Assembly: GCA_944739405.2 (NCBI GenBank) | Contig: OX123187.2 | Span: 45,302,394-45,366,393, forward strand | Length of the DNA stretch: 64,000 nucleotides | Direction: 5' to 3' | DNA from: Euclidia mi | Lineage: Eukaryota > Arthropoda > Insecta > Lepidoptera > Erebidae | Part shown: one piece after another, positions 43,551-56,071 of the stretch | How positions within the stretch are numbered: position 1 is the stretch's first letter | How the letters are laid out: each line of letters starts with the position of its first letter | Made by a program: the position numbers and the translations under genes | Notes under the pieces: model-generated | What the model was told of the DNA's origin: nothing | The model's database searches: none | What the model saw: only the letters and a program-made list of their open reading frames with translations

Positions 43551-45760
43551 TTTATGGTACCTACACAATTACGTGTTCCATTTGTCTTCCTTGTGCACAT
43601 TAGTTACATAAAAATTGATTTTACAGTGCTCAAAATAAAAAGAAACCTATTAAAGTGTATTTTATTTAAACTTAAACAGTTTGCTGAGAATTATGTTATT
43701 TATATTATTAACCCTTGTTTCTGCAAGTGGACAAATATCTTAAATTATTAACGCCACTTAATAAAGTAGGTGTGACACGTTACCCTTGCGATTATCGTAA
43801 ACAGAAAATAATTAATATGTGCGTTGTAGTGCCTTGCTAGCCTCGTAGTAATTGGAACAGGAAGCCAAAGCATAAAATCGATGATATAGCCTTTCTATTA
43901 GTTGCCCTACTGTTGCTTTGACGGGTTCTCCTAAGAGAAGCTAGTCCTGGTGACGTCGCGTATGCCACGGTAGATTCCCTTAATCCCGCTACTAAGGGAA
44001 GTCGAGGATACCGCAGTGGCATTTGATGCGTTAGGTGAACTGTTTTCCAGAGTTGCACCATACTTCCTGCACCAGGCTCCTAATACAATTGGAGATGTAC
44101 TCGTGTTTTAGTGGTGAAGGGAGACCATACCTATAGCTTTTCCACCGCAACACAAACAAAACTCTTCCTTTCAGAAAATGAGAGGGATGATCGGTCTCAT
44201 CGTCGCGACTCAATCTTTTTTTTAGTTTTTATTTTCTAGCCTAACTAACCCTCTTCGTTCACTATCTACCTGCTACTGGCTTCTTCTGACTGCAGTAGGT
44301 AATAGAACAGTAAGTCAAGTTTGTTATTTTGGTAGTTTGTACCATAAATCTTTAAATATATTTTCTTTTGGACCTTTATGTTTGGCTTCGAAATATTGAC
44401 CAGATCTCCGCTACTTAAGATCCAAAAATATATGTGTGATAAACTTTAATTCAATTATTAATCTGCGACAAATTGGAGTTCGTTGACTAATAAGCTATTC
44501 TGACAAGCCCGTTCTATTTTTAGGTACAGGGTTAACATACCTAACATAGCCAATCGCGATCTAGTTTTTTGTAGGTCATATAGGTAGTCGCACTAACGTT
44601 TGTCGAACTCATCTTTGCGCAGATAAAATTATAGCGCACTAATGATCATCGCACATCCATTTTACCAACTTGAACAGCGGAATGATTGGTCAGTGAGTGG
44701 CGATAATTTACCTACATTTCCGCGCGACGAAGTCAAAGATTAATAGGATGTAATGGTCAGTTATAGTGCTTTTAGTGGGCTACCATTAGTGTTCATCATG
44801 TTTTTTGCATGCCGTAGAAAAACCGTTACTTTATCAAATCGCTATTGATTTCATGTTTTTGCTATAGAAGTTTGTCTGCGTTTTTATCATAACAATAAAA
44901 ATCTGTACGTTATTTAAAGTTTTATGAATCCCGGAGCGGATCCCGGATTTGGGTTTGGGGGAGGCTTATACCTATTGGTTTTGGGAGGGGCTTGACCCTA
45001 TTGCGGGCAGGCTTTATCAAGAAAACCACAATAAAAATCGTTTGTCATGGAAGAACTAAAATGCTTTTAGGCTCTTCGCCTTGAGCTATGAATATAATAT
45101 ATTGCCGAAGCAGTCGCAACTTTGTAGAGCATTTCCCCCATATTTTTACAGATACGTCTTTCCACTTCAGTGTCTATATAATATAAAATCATGACGTATA
45201 TCGTGGTGACTTTATATAATATACAATATCATCATAACTATAATTTCAATAAAATTGTTTTACTGAAACTGGGATGCGCTAATAGCTTCTAGAATTTTGG
45301 AAACGTAATTCTAAAAACTACTTCATACTTTGATGTAAATTTCAACCGTTTCAAAAAAGATCTGCGGGAAACATGGGAATTTAAAAAGGCAATATTAACA
45401 AATCACGACTTAGCTGCAATTATTTATTACTAATTTCTGAGGACTATATAATTATCTCCACTACTAACTATAATAAATAAATACTTTGATAATGTTGGTT
45501 AGGATTATGCAAAACTAAACCAGCAGGCTCTTCTTCAGACTGACATGACGGCAGCGAATTGTTAATGTATTAAACTCTGTCTTGCATCTGGTGTTTTCTT
45601 AGACATCTTTAAAAAAGGTCTTGTGCAGGGTGCACAAAGGTGGTCACGGAGACTGTATTAATAATTACATGCGCAACTCAGCTCTTTTGCCACCACTTTT
45701 GTCCAGTTTTAGAAATATATTAAACGCTGGACTGAAGTTAGTCAATCGGCAAAAAAAGAA
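43551..45760. other. Upstream intergenic DNA of gene B
   Basis: No gene or repeat end could be supported. 43830-44210 is richer in GC and may be old transposon sequence. Confidence 0.35.
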
Positions 45761-45769
45761 TATTCAGGA

Positions 45770-46130
45770 GTAGTAAGTTAACAGAAGATGCTGTTTTTTA
45801 TTTAACTAACTCTGTTATCAAAAACTGTAACTGTGCCCTCTAAAACTCTAGCTATATTTTTTTGCTTACCCAGGGCCTTTGATACTGTCGCTGTACCCTG
45901 CTTGCTGGAGAAACTAGAATGTAATGGGATTAAACGATGTATGATCTTTTAAGGAGTTAACTTAAACAGATCCCAAAGTGTTAAGGTGGACTGTGTTATT
46001 AGTAGAAACGGTGGAATTTCGTGTTCCTCAAGGCACTGTACTTGGTTCTGCCCTCTTGTTTATTTTTTAAGATGATCTATGTTAAATGTCTTTACCAAAC
46101 TGGAAGATAATAACATACTGCATCGGGTGG
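45770..46130 (+). pseudogene. Degenerate LINE reverse transcriptase fragment
   Basis: Broken frames read AYPGPLILSL-type sequence with AFDTVAVPCLLEKLECNGI and KVDCVISRNGGIS, the RT motif-A and following region of Jockey-like LINEs. Multiple frameshifts and stops interrupt it. Confidence 0.6.
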
Positions 46131-48001
46131 TATTACTTCCTGGCTATCTCAAAACATTGAGTGAGGAGAGCACAAATTTTATTGCATTTGCCTTAAACCT
46201 AACATCTCTTTCTACTTCCTTCAGTTTAAGAGCTCACATGGTTTCCTTTTGCTACCATTCTTCATGTTCTTATACTCAGATCTTCAATCCGACTAAGACA
46301 TAAACATTTAAACATATAAATCATACCACTTCAGAAAGCTAGCGTTTATTTAAATTCAAATTCAAACTCATTTATTCGTATAGGTTACAAAAGCAACACT
46401 TATGAACGTCAATTCTTTTTTTACAACCAGGTTCGGGATGAGAGGAGGCTATGAGAAGAGCCTGGAAGAAACTCTTACACTTTGTGGTACCATGATTGCT
46501 GACACAGCCAAAACACTTTGCGTCACTGATTGGAAATAAATGAAAGAAAAAATAAATTAAACAAACATGCGAATACTACAATAATAAAACACTATAGCTC
46601 AGTAGTATAGATGTATCAGCAACCAATAGGTTAAAGAATTTTGTGAAGGTGACAAGTAAACAATGATATGATCAGGGATAAATAATGTTAAACTACATTC
46701 AACAAATCATAAAAATATCCAAATCCTGCATAATCATGTGTTCACGAGGCACCTCATAACAATTATATTAAATGCTCAGAAAAGAAAATAATCGTGAGTT
46801 AAACAAGCCTAAGCCTATCCCCATGGTGTCCTACATATATCATTTAAAAATTCTTTAATAGTGCAATAACCCCTCTGTAAAAGGGGCCAATCACTATTTT
46901 TGCCGTATAGAATTAAGTTTTTATTAATGTACACTAAATTAGCATATATATATATATATTGCAATACAACTGTCAATATATCTACTTCAAGAGAAATAAG
47001 AATTTCTAGCACCTAACTTATAAATTGCACGTATGGCCCTCTTTTGAATGACAAAAAGAGTCTGTATATCAGCAGCCGTACCCCATAACATTATACCATA
47101 AGACATTACGCTGTGAAAATAACTAAAATAAACTAGTCTAGCAGTATCTATATCTGTAAATTCCCTAACTTTTCTAACTGCAAACGCTGCAGATCTAAGT
47201 TTTACTGCGAGACAGGATATTTGGGCGCCCCACTGAGGCTTACAATCTAAAGTTACACCTAAGAATACGGTTGATTCGACTAGTTGAATGGTTTCCTTAT
47301 ATTAAATTATATTAGTAGGAACACTTTTGACATTAGGCAAAGATAATTTAACACATTTGGTTTTGCTAGGGTTGAGTACCAAATTATTTGTCGAAAACCA
47401 ATCTAACACATGTGCAAGAGTGTTATTGACGGTATCAAAGTTACTTGAATTGCGATCAACTTTAAAAATTAGTAACGTATCGTCGGCAAACAAAGCAATA
47501 TCACATACATTTTGAAGAAAGAACGGCAAATCATTAATATATATTAATAAAAGAAATGGACCGAGAATAGAGCCCTGTGGAACGCCCATTCCCACTGGCA
47601 AACCTAGAGACCCACTCCCATTAGCATCTACATACTGAATTCTATCTCTAAGGAATCTGGCAACAAGATTGAGTGCGGTATCGCTAATACCATAAAGTTT
47701 CAATTTACGTAAAAGTGTATTATGTTCCACTCAATCAAACGCCTTTGACAGGTCACAAAAAACACCAATCAAAAGCATCCTTAGAGTTTTCCCAAGCATT
47801 AAAAATATGCTTTAACAAAGTTACACCGACATCAACGGAGGAGCGACCCTTAGTGAAGCCATACTGCTCACTGTGAAATGAATTATTTGTGTGAAAATGG
47901 CTCTCTAATTGATGCAAAATAATCTTTTTAAAAATTTTACTAATACCAGGCAAGATAAAAATTGGCCGATAATTACTAGGGTCACTCTTGGATCCCTTTT
48001 T

Positions 48002-48825
48002 AGGGTTCCGTAGTCCACAAGGAACCCTTATAGTTTCGTCATGTCCGTCCGTCTGTCCGTCCGCAGTCTAGCTCAAAGACGCCTGGTGCTAGAAAGCTGA
48101 TATTTGACATGAATATAGACATAATATATTGCAACAAAACTGTAGAATAAAATTTAGGAAAATATTTTTTTTAAGGGTATCTCCCCTACATATATAGTGG
48201 GGTTGAATTTTTTTTTGGTTGAGTACCCCATCATGTGGGGCATCATTGGATAGGTTTTAAAAAAATATAATTAGTTTGCTCAAATCATTTTTCGATCAAG
48301 TGATTGGTTTGTCAAATATCAAGCTTTGAAGTGAAAAAAATTGTTAGACTCAAGTGTACTCCCCCCTCTGCCGGCTAAACTATTAATTTGGAAGAGGTGA
48401 AAAAAATCACATATAACGAATTTAAAAGGAAAACTGTCACGGCAAAGTAGATATCACTAGTTTACGAGTAATCGTCGGTTAACTTATAAATACCTATTTC
48501 TGTGAGTTAACATTGGGCGCGCTGGCTTAATCTTAAAGATATACGAACTTTGGTATGTAATGTACTACGGCACTACGTATGTATAGTTACTACTATACAT
48601 ACGTAGTATATCTTGGAAACCACATTTTATGTTTACAATACATAACTGGATACATACCTAGTATTTTTCTAAACAAAGCTTAGGTTCTTATAATAGTGTT
48701 ATTAAAATTATTTTTTCAGCAAAATAAACAGTCGGATTTGTTGTACTTTAATACCCTTTGCAGCAACTCATTATGGGCAACTACGGAACCCTACATTGCG
48801 CGTGGCCCGATACGCACTTGGCCGG
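48002..48825 (+). mobile_element. Poly(A/T)-site repeat, third copy
   Basis: It begins AGGGTTCCGTAGTCC and ends GCACTTGGCCGG, flanked by TTTTT and TTTTTT. The LINE frame (LFKKGSKSDP) closes perfectly over its target, a run of six Ts. It contains GTCCGTCCGTCTGTCCGTCC near its left end. Confidence 0.85.
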
Positions 48826-49433
48826 TTTTTTGAATAATGGTATCACTTTATTGTGTTTCATTAGATCAGGAAATACTCCTGTATCTATGCATCTGTTGAA
48901 TATTGCAGCTAAATATGGAGCTAAGCTAGAAATAATTTGTTGAACAAGTTTAAAAGAAATGCCCCATAAGTCAAAGTCAAGTCAAGATTTTTTATTGTTG
49001 AGCGTCTTGAATACCTTCAGTATGTCATTGGTGTCAATATATTTAAAATTAAAAAGCACATCACACTCATTCACATTGCCCCTAACCAACATTTCTGCTT
49101 TGCTTGGACATGAATCTAGGTAGCTGGTTGTGTTCACTGGTATGTTTATGAAGAAATTGATATATATATGTCTGAGCAACATCAGTTTTCCTAGTAATAA
49201 TTTCACCATTAAATTTTAATGCATAATTGTTATCTAACAATTTAGCTCGACCAGTCTCATTGTTAATAATGTTCCAAGTAGTTTTAATTTAGTTCTTGGA
49301 TTCTTTGATTTTATTGCTTAAATATAAGGATTTGGCTAAAGCACATGTCCTCTTGAAACCTTTGAATAATTTCTAACATATTTAATAAATTCAGGATTAA
49401 AATTGTATTTCTCCATATAGTTGTATGATATAT

Positions 49434-49808
49434 ACAGGGTGTAAAAAGACCCTTAACGAAAACTGAAATCCCATGTTGTGCCAATCACTACGATAATTTT
49501 TTACTTCGTCACCATACCATCAAATCGCTGGTTCATGAGATATTGAGGCTCTAAGTTAGTATGGAGTTTTTCTAATTAGGTACAAAATGGATGCATTTAC
49601 CCCGTCAATATGTTCCTTAGATGTCCTCTGACCCCATGGATAAGTAGGTATGTCGAGCATGGCACGCGCGCGCTTTTAATTACGGTTTAAAAAATGTGAA
49701 ACCTAAAAAAAATTCGTTTCCCAGGTATTATTTTTGGTTAGTATGATTTGGCATGATGTCCACAACGAGTAGACTTCGGCTTGGTGATGGGTCTTGTGAC
49801 ACCCTGTA
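49434..49808. mobile_element. CAGGGTGT-ended element in the LINE
   Basis: CAGGGTGT at the left and ACACCCTG at the right are inverted. The symmetry continues outward as TTGTATGATATATA and TATATATCATACAA. It is 375 bp and non-coding, and interrupts the LINE between its endonuclease and RT. Confidence 0.7.
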
Positions 49809-50924
49809 TATATCATACAACCTAGCTCTACTGTTGTATATACCTACTATGGCCCAATCACAAAAATTTACTTTAATGCTCCTTGCAAACGTCTTCTGTT
49901 TAAAACTTTTATTGTACTCATCATTAAAATGTTAAATAAGCATTTATATAATTCATCAGGATCATCAACGGTTAGGTCAATACTGGCGATCTTGGCAGCA
50001 ACATCATTACTAAAGTGTTTGAGGCGAGCAGAGGTCATTGGCCTACATGTAATGTCTTGTACGTAACGGGTTGTATTAGTTGGAATTACAACCTTTTGTC
50101 CGCAGTGATCCGATGTCAAGTCAGTAATAACAGTCTTACTTAAATAAAGACAATTTCAAAAAACATTATCTAAGCATGTAGAAGAATGTGAGGTTATTCT
50201 GGTTGGTTCAGAGAACAAAACATTAAATTGAGGGGCGGCACATATCTGACCGAAGATGCGTCGAACGTATCTTCGGTCGCGTCTATTCCGTCAAATGAAT
50301 CGGTACACATCTGACGGAAAATGCGTCGAGCGTATCTGCACACATTCGCTGAAAGCGTGGCTATTATGCACACATATAAGTTTGTTTGTGCAGGGCCGTA
50401 TTCAGGGCAGCTCAATATTTTACTGTCATATTCTTTTACCTAATTATTTTTCGTGTTCCCTGATGTTATGTAGTCACTGAAGTCCTGCAGTTAATTATAT
50501 TGCAATTCGAGTTTGACTATTAAAAATATGTCGGACTTCGAAGATTTTTGATAGTAGCCAACAAGCGTTATTTCAATATATATCCTATTTAGGTATGGAG
50601 GTTCAAAAATAAAAGACGATAATACGATTTGGTTACGGTTTTTCACAAAACTTATACAAATGATATAGAAGGGGTTACAGACTACGGTTGCAGAGCAAGA
50701 CACAAAATGTTTTCTATATAGGTATGTATGGAAATTGTTCCCGTGGACCTTTAGCACCTCATACCCAAAAATTGGCCCTCGATCCAAGCTAGCAAATATG
50801 CGTACACTCATAGCACATACTAACACTACGTTATTCTACACATTTCGTTTCTGAAAAAATAAGTAAGGTCTGGCGGCCCTGGAATCTTACGATCTTAAAA
50901 TCACCGATATGGGAATGACATGGA

Positions 50925-51222
50925 TATGGTATGTCCAATACCTATGAATTTAGCGTGCACACCTACGAAATTAGCGTGCACACCTACGAAACGTTGGGCA
51001 AATAAAATGGCTGCCATTTGGGTTGTTCTCCAAAATGTAATCGATATCGATATGGAGCCGGTTAGAGGAGAATAATACATTTTTGTAGTAAGTTACCTTT
51101 GTTAGTTTAAATCTTTTGCCAGATTAGTTTATTCCATAATGCAAACCACGAACATGGCAAAGCGAAAGACGACCCTTGTATGAAACATGTAACAAAATAT
51201 TATCTGAGAGCCAATATCGGTT
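50925..51222 (-). repeat. Dispersed repeat R, inverted uninterrupted copy
   Basis: Reverse complement of 4313-5075 without the hAT-like MITE: AGCCGGTTAGAGGAG, ATCGATATCGAT and two tandem AGCGTGCACACCTACGAAA words. Confidence 0.72.
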
Positions 51223-51479
51223 TTTTAGACATATTGATGCACAAAAACAAAATTACTATGTTCGATAGACAACGATTTCACAGCAGATGTACCACAAACC
51301 TTGGCGAAAAATATGGCGATAGTGGCACAAATGACATTTCTAATAAAATATCGTCATGATTAATAATTTATTCAGTAAACTATGGCTATCTCTTTTTTTT
51401 GACAGAGATATCCCTAAGACAAAACGAGACAACACTATGTTTGGTGGCTTTATGACGATTTCCTATATATGTGTATAAA

Positions 51480-51555
51480 AAAAATCATGGCGAAATGTGG
51501 GTGTAATATTACACCTCTGCCTACCCCTCCGGGGATACAGCCATGAGTCTATAAA
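51480..51555 (+). mobile_element. SINE 3'-tail fragment
   Basis: ATTACACCTCTGCCTACCCC and GGGGATACAGCCATGAGTCT match the 34285 SINE tail. It is nested in the 1.6-kb TIR element. Confidence 0.65.
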
Positions 51556-52195
51556 AATATAATAATATATGTGAATAATGTAATTTTTCTATATGTACCT
51601 ACTATTTGCCCTCTCCATTTATATTCCTTACTCAAAGGTCAAAATTCACGTGGTGCATGGTGCGCGCGACGTCGACGGAAAATCCGTTAGTACGCTCGAC
51701 GTACTAACGGATTATCGGTCAGGTGTGAATGGTTGAACGTTTTTCTATACATTTGTATGTATTGGCGTTACGCGACCGATAAAAGGCGACGGATCTTCCG
51801 TCAGATATGTTCCGGCCCTAAATGACATAAATAAGCTAACTAACCTAATACAAATTGGTGATTTTTGTAACAAATTGACATTAAAATCGCCACATACGAT
51901 TATAGACTTACTACTATGAATTATGTGTTTTAAGACATCCTCTATAATGCTTTCAAACTAAGTAAAGTCACTTTGTGGTGGTCGATACACACACACTATA
52001 ATATGTTGTTCAAGCTACCTAAATCTGTTGGTATCTCCACTAGGTTTTCAGTAGGCATTCATATACAGAAAACTTTTTGTCCTATGACAGACAATATCAA
52101 TAAAAGTTCTATGGTGACAGATTTCATGCTGCTATTACACTTTCACCGTGTAGGTAATAACTTGATATCGCAGTTGGCCATAGTCTGTAATGTCA

Positions 52196-53000
52196 CTAAA
52201 GAGCGTGAACGCACTAGTGGCTGGCCGCAATTCGGCACTCCGCATGCGGCTGACTGAAGTACAGTCGCACTTCGATTTTTTCTTATATGAAAACGCTCGA
52301 TCTCAACGCAATGTTGTACGCCGCATTGTGGCTGACGCTAGTGCGTTCAGGCTCATAAATACGATTGCTGCTGACCGCAATAGAACTGGGACGGTGCAAT
52401 AAACCTATGCGGCGTGCCGTTGTGGTTGACCACAGTGCGTCCACGCGCTAAAATATTCAGCCGCTAAGCCACTCATTGTATTGCATTGCTCATAGCAACC
52501 AACTGAACGGTTAAGTGAAGCTCAAAAATCGACCAGTGCATCGTTGCCACGGAATATTCAGCCAGATAGTCAGCAACCATGGTCATTAGTCCTGCCAGAT
52601 TCACAAACGAAGGAACGTAAATTAAAATTTAACTTCGAAAGTTGTTTCGTCGATGATCATATAAGTAAGCAATTTATGATTTATTTGGCTGAACGAAAAA
52701 TAGTCTGTGGTCACAATTTAAATGTGGACCAAAATAATGTGAAGACAAGGGACCTTGGCGATGACATGAAAATCAAATGTGGAGTCAATAAAATATGACT
52801 GCTTTCACATTTATAATAGAACACTGATTTAGTCCTCTCCTAATTTGAAAAAGCCAGTTTTCAATAAGGAGATGAGAAAACAGTGTCGTGTCGTGTCCAA
52901 CCAAGTGTTTTGGCGGCAAATCGCCATGAAAAGTTCAAATCCGATATATAGAGCAGCTTCTCCCAAACTTTATCAAATCTAAATTAGTGTTTTTACTCGT
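52196..53000. other. Unassigned repeat-like DNA
   Basis: 52200-52460 repeats GCGGC/GTGGCTGAC-type words and looks like degenerate transposon sequence, but no ends or coding motifs could be fixed. Confidence 0.35.
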
Positions 53001-53009
53001 TCGGTAAAT

Positions 53010-53325
53010 GAGCCATCATCATCAGCCCTTTGTATAAACTGTCTCACTGCTGGGCACGGGCCACTTCTCACTATGAGAAGGGTAAGGCCATAGGCCCACC
53101 ACGCTGGCCAAGTGCGGGTTGGCAGACTTCGCATGTCTTTCAAGAACATTATGGAGAACTCTCAGATGTACAGGTTTCCTCACAATGTTTCCTTCACCAT
53201 TTAGCAAGCGATAATTAACAATTTAATAAGCACATAACTTCGAAAAGTCATAGGTGTGCGCCGTGGATTCGATCCCGAGATCCACTGCGTGGCAGTCCAT
53301 CGGTCTCTCTACTAGGCTATCGCTG
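53010..53325 (-). mobile_element. tRNA-derived SINE
   Basis: On the minus strand GGCAGCGATAGCCTAGTAG (A box) and GGGATCGAATCCAC (B box) form the head. The body follows with GGCGCACACC, TTATGTGCTTATTAAATTG and GGAAACCTGTACATCTGAGAG, then GGCCTATGGCCTTACCC and a GATGATGATGG end. It has the same head as 27835-28170. Confidence 0.8.
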
Positions 53326-54135
53326 CCATTGGCGAGCAATCCATCATAGTATTCTTATTTTTTACGTATAAAATTCAGTTTCCTGCCGTTGACCTGGAAC
53401 TACTTAAGGCAAATTCTTTATTTAGTTCATCAAAAGTATGTACCTACGAGTATTATTGGTACATAATATGGATACTATTTTATGGTAAGATTATTGATTC
53501 CCCTTGTAGAAACAATCACATTACCGAAATCCATAAATTATACTTAAAAGGTATGACTGCCTAAACGGATTTAATTTTTGCCCTGCAAAGTTGCAAGAAG
53601 ATGGTTTTAAATCAGGAAAGAAGAAATTTGCAGTTCAACAAGGTCTAATCTAAGTTGACGGAGTTAAATCGGAGTTGACGCACATTAATTAGGATTGACC
53701 ATTGTAGGAATAATAGGTAAAATAATGATTTATAGTCACAGCATGTTGTATTCAATTTCCTTGTAAATACCTGTATTATGGCAGTACTCATGCATTTATA
53801 TAATTAAGTATATTAAAATTAAATTATATACCAAACAAAAGGACCATTAACAACTTCATTGATTGTCATGACATACTCATGAGTTTGAACATCAGAGTGC
53901 CAGCTAGATATCCGCGCTCCCAAATAACTCCTTTCTACCCACCTCTCCGTAGAACCGTGCATGGTGCCAACTCTCCTATCCCACGTAGGTATGTGTAGGC
54001 TAGCTAATGAATGTAGTAGCAGTACCGATGTATTTTCAAATACTATGTCTGGTAAAGATATAAAAATGTTCTTGTTAGGTAAGCATCAAACAATGTAAAT
54101 TATCCAGTAACGTAACCACACTTAAAAAGTGGGTA
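53326..54135. other. Unassigned intergenic DNA
   Basis: AT-rich with no supported feature. Confidence 0.4.
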
Positions 54136-54187
54136 TTTATAATATAATAATATTCTACCACATTCACACAACACCATCTAGTCCCAA

Positions 54188-55157
54188 ACTCAAACTCAAA
54201 CTCAAACTCAAAATCATTTATTCATTTAGGCCACAAAGTGACGCTTATGAACGTCAAAAGTTAAAGTTAATTACTAGATGATTCTACATTTACATTTACT
54301 GCCACGTTCGCAATGCAATAGGTAGAACCACGAGAAAGAACGGGCAATAAAACTCGTGGCGACTCTTTTTAACTGCCAGTATAATGGTTTTACATGTTAT
54401 ATTTGTAAGGAGCTGCAACTGTTTCACATTGTGAGTTATCTACTATTGCAAAAGTTAATAGTTATTGATATCATACTCAAGCAATAAATTATGTTCATTT
54501 ATTAAGCCTCCCAAAGTGAATATGGTGAAACAGGAGCATCCACTTACGTCTTTTGATGTAAGCAACTCGCGAACATGACTGTTCTGATCTATGGTGGAAC
54601 AGTTTGTTCCGAAAAGTAATGCAGCAATTTACAATCTATTAGTTAGCAGTTCATGACCACGAGTTACCCTCACCTTACAAATCCAATAAATTATAATAAA
54701 AAGAGTAGAACAAGAATGCAAATGTAGCATAAAAAGAGAATACGGTAATTAACTACACTATAAAACTGCCTATTGACCTAATAATAAAAATAAATTGACC
54801 TAATAAAAGAATATTTATTTCCAAGCGTACTTGTCGTCAAAATACTCATTTAAACTATAATATGCCTTTAGTAAAAGATTATTTTTAACAATTGTCTGAA
54901 ACGACCTTAAAGGCAAGTCTAAAATATTACTCGGTATTTTATTATAGATTCTTATACTAAGACCAATAAAAGAGCTATGCGTTTTGTGTAAACGGAAATA
55001 TGGTACACATAATTTGTGCCTGTTCCTAGTATTAATATTGTGTATGTCACTATTCATTTTGTAAGAATTTATATGTAGTCGTACATGCATAACACTGGCA
55101 TAAATATATTGTGATGCTACAGTAAGAATACCAATAGTTTTAAATTTTTCTTTAAGC
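54188..55157 (-). pseudogene. Third Jockey-type LINE, 3' end
   Basis: Frame 55157-54815 reads LKEKFKTIGILTVASQYIYA, INTRNRHKLCVPYFRLHKTH, GLSIRIYNKIPSNILDLPLR and a terminal KAYYSLNEYFDDKYAW, the C-terminus of Jockey-like ORF2. The 3' tail ends in (TTTGAG)n at 54188-54215. It is truncated at 55157, where the SINE begins. Confidence 0.82.
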
Positions 55158-55372
55158 AGAGCTTGTACTATGGGTACTAGATAATGGATTTAAACATACA
55201 TATATACAATTTTTTTTGTAAATATATAGTTACATATTATACATAGAAACACCCAGACCAAGACAAACATCCATGTTCATGCACACAAATGTTTGACTTG
55301 AGCGGGAATCGAACCCGCGACCTTCGGCGTAGCAGTCGGTTACACTCCCGCTACACCAACCAGTCGTCAAAT
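55155..55372 (-). mobile_element. tRNA-derived SINE, inverted copy of 30722
   Basis: On the minus strand TGGTGTAGCGGGAGTG (A box) and CGCGGGTTCGATTCCCG (B box) head the same body as 30722-30985. It butts directly against the LINE frame at 55157. Confidence 0.85.
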
Positions 55373-55557
55373 TACTTATTGTTTACAGAATAATTATTAT
55401 GGTTTAATACAGCTACTCATGAATTTTCCACTAATATTAGTGCATGAGGTGTTTGCTTATAATCGGTTGTATATAAGTCTAGTAGGTATCTAAGTTAATT
55501 TTAAGACAAAACTGTATGAAATGTATGGACTGTTAGCAAACCTAATAAATAAATAAA

Positions 55558-55790
55558 TAAAGGATGCCCGCGGCTACGCCCACACATTTTATTTAAATTT
55601 AACCGTTTCTTCCCGATCCTTTGAATTTTCGAGAAATCCCTTAAGTACCTCAATGCACCCTCTTACCTTCCCAAAGGAACGAACATGCCAATTCAGCTTA
55701 TTGCGCCCAATAAATAGTCTTGGCTGTGCGTTGTCTGTCAGTCAGTCGGTAACGCTAGAATTGTGTATGTGTATAACCAGTATAGACAGA
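55558..55790 (-). mobile_element. Lep1-like Helitron next to gene C stop
   Basis: On the minus strand it begins TCTGTCTATACTGG and ends with the GGGCGTAGCCGCGGGCATCC hairpin, with the CTAG eroded. It begins about 29 bp after the gene C stop codon. Confidence 0.7.
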
Positions 55791-55818
55791 TAACAACAAC
55801 AGTGTAAGTAAAGATAAT

Positions 55819-55824
55819 TTTATT
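55819..55824 (-). terminator. Polyadenylation signal overlapping gene C stop
   Basis: AATAAA on the minus strand contains the TAA stop (55822-55820). Cleavage 10-30 nt later would end the transcript just before or at the Helitron at 55790. Confidence 0.6.
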
Positions 55825-56071
55825 CCAAAAGTTTGGTGATGAACTCAGGTATCAACATTGCCAGTATTTGAGCTTTGCTGTAGTGATCCAAGAGTTTATT
55901 TAACTCGGTAACGATGGATACAGCTGAGGTGTACGATAGCTTTTCAGAAATTTCAAGAGCTATCTCTTTGATGAGCAGCGATGACGTAGCTTTAAGACAA
56001 CTTTGCAACCTTCGGTGTACCGCTGCTTTTGTATGTTTTTCAGGTAGTTGCTGGCAGTTTCTGAGGTTATA
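55820..56071 (-). CDS. Gene C exon 6, C-terminus and stop
   Basis: Acceptor TTTTGTCGACAG. Encodes YNLRNCQQLPEKHTKAAVHR, QSCLKATSSLLIKEIALEIS and ILAMLIPEFITKLLE, then TAA. Phase 0 entry. Confidence 0.75.
   Translation of the reverse strand, partial: YNLRNCQQLPEKHTKAAVHRRLQSCLKATSSLLIKEIALEISEKLSYTSAVSIVTELNKLLDHYSKAQILAMLIPEFITKLLE

Larger units (their letters stand above)
50229..51818. mobile_element. 1.6-kb TIR element with TAAAT target duplication
   Basis: The ends GGGGCGGCACATATCTGACCG and CAGATATGTTCCGGCCC are inverted, and inside them are reiterated CGTCGA/GACGG words. TAAAT lies on both sides (50224-50228 and 51819-51823). Without it, the LINE frame reads on (SLFMSFNVLFSEPTRI). Inside are an inverted copy of repeat R (50925-51222) and a SINE tail at 51480-51555. 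No transposase was seen. Confidence 0.8.
46345..52195 (-). pseudogene. Second Jockey-type LINE, split by three insertions
   Basis: On the minus strand a GDFN endonuclease (IIVCGDFNVNLL) is followed by FSEPTRITSHSS, a linker, LFKKGSKSDPSNYRPI, VFCDLSKAFD (motif A), VPQGSILGPFLLLIYINDLP, IALFADDTLLIF (catalytic DD), STNNLVLNPSKTKCV and a C-terminus ending near 46815, with a 3' tail to 46345. The frame is interrupted by elements at 48002-48825, 49434-49808 and 50229-51818, and by a frameshift plus stop near 47740. The motif order is continuous once these are skipped, so this is one element. Confidence 0.85.

Noticed and set aside
55300..55372. Possible tRNA gene on the minus strand
   Set aside because: Same SINE family in inverted orientation, joined to the SINE body.
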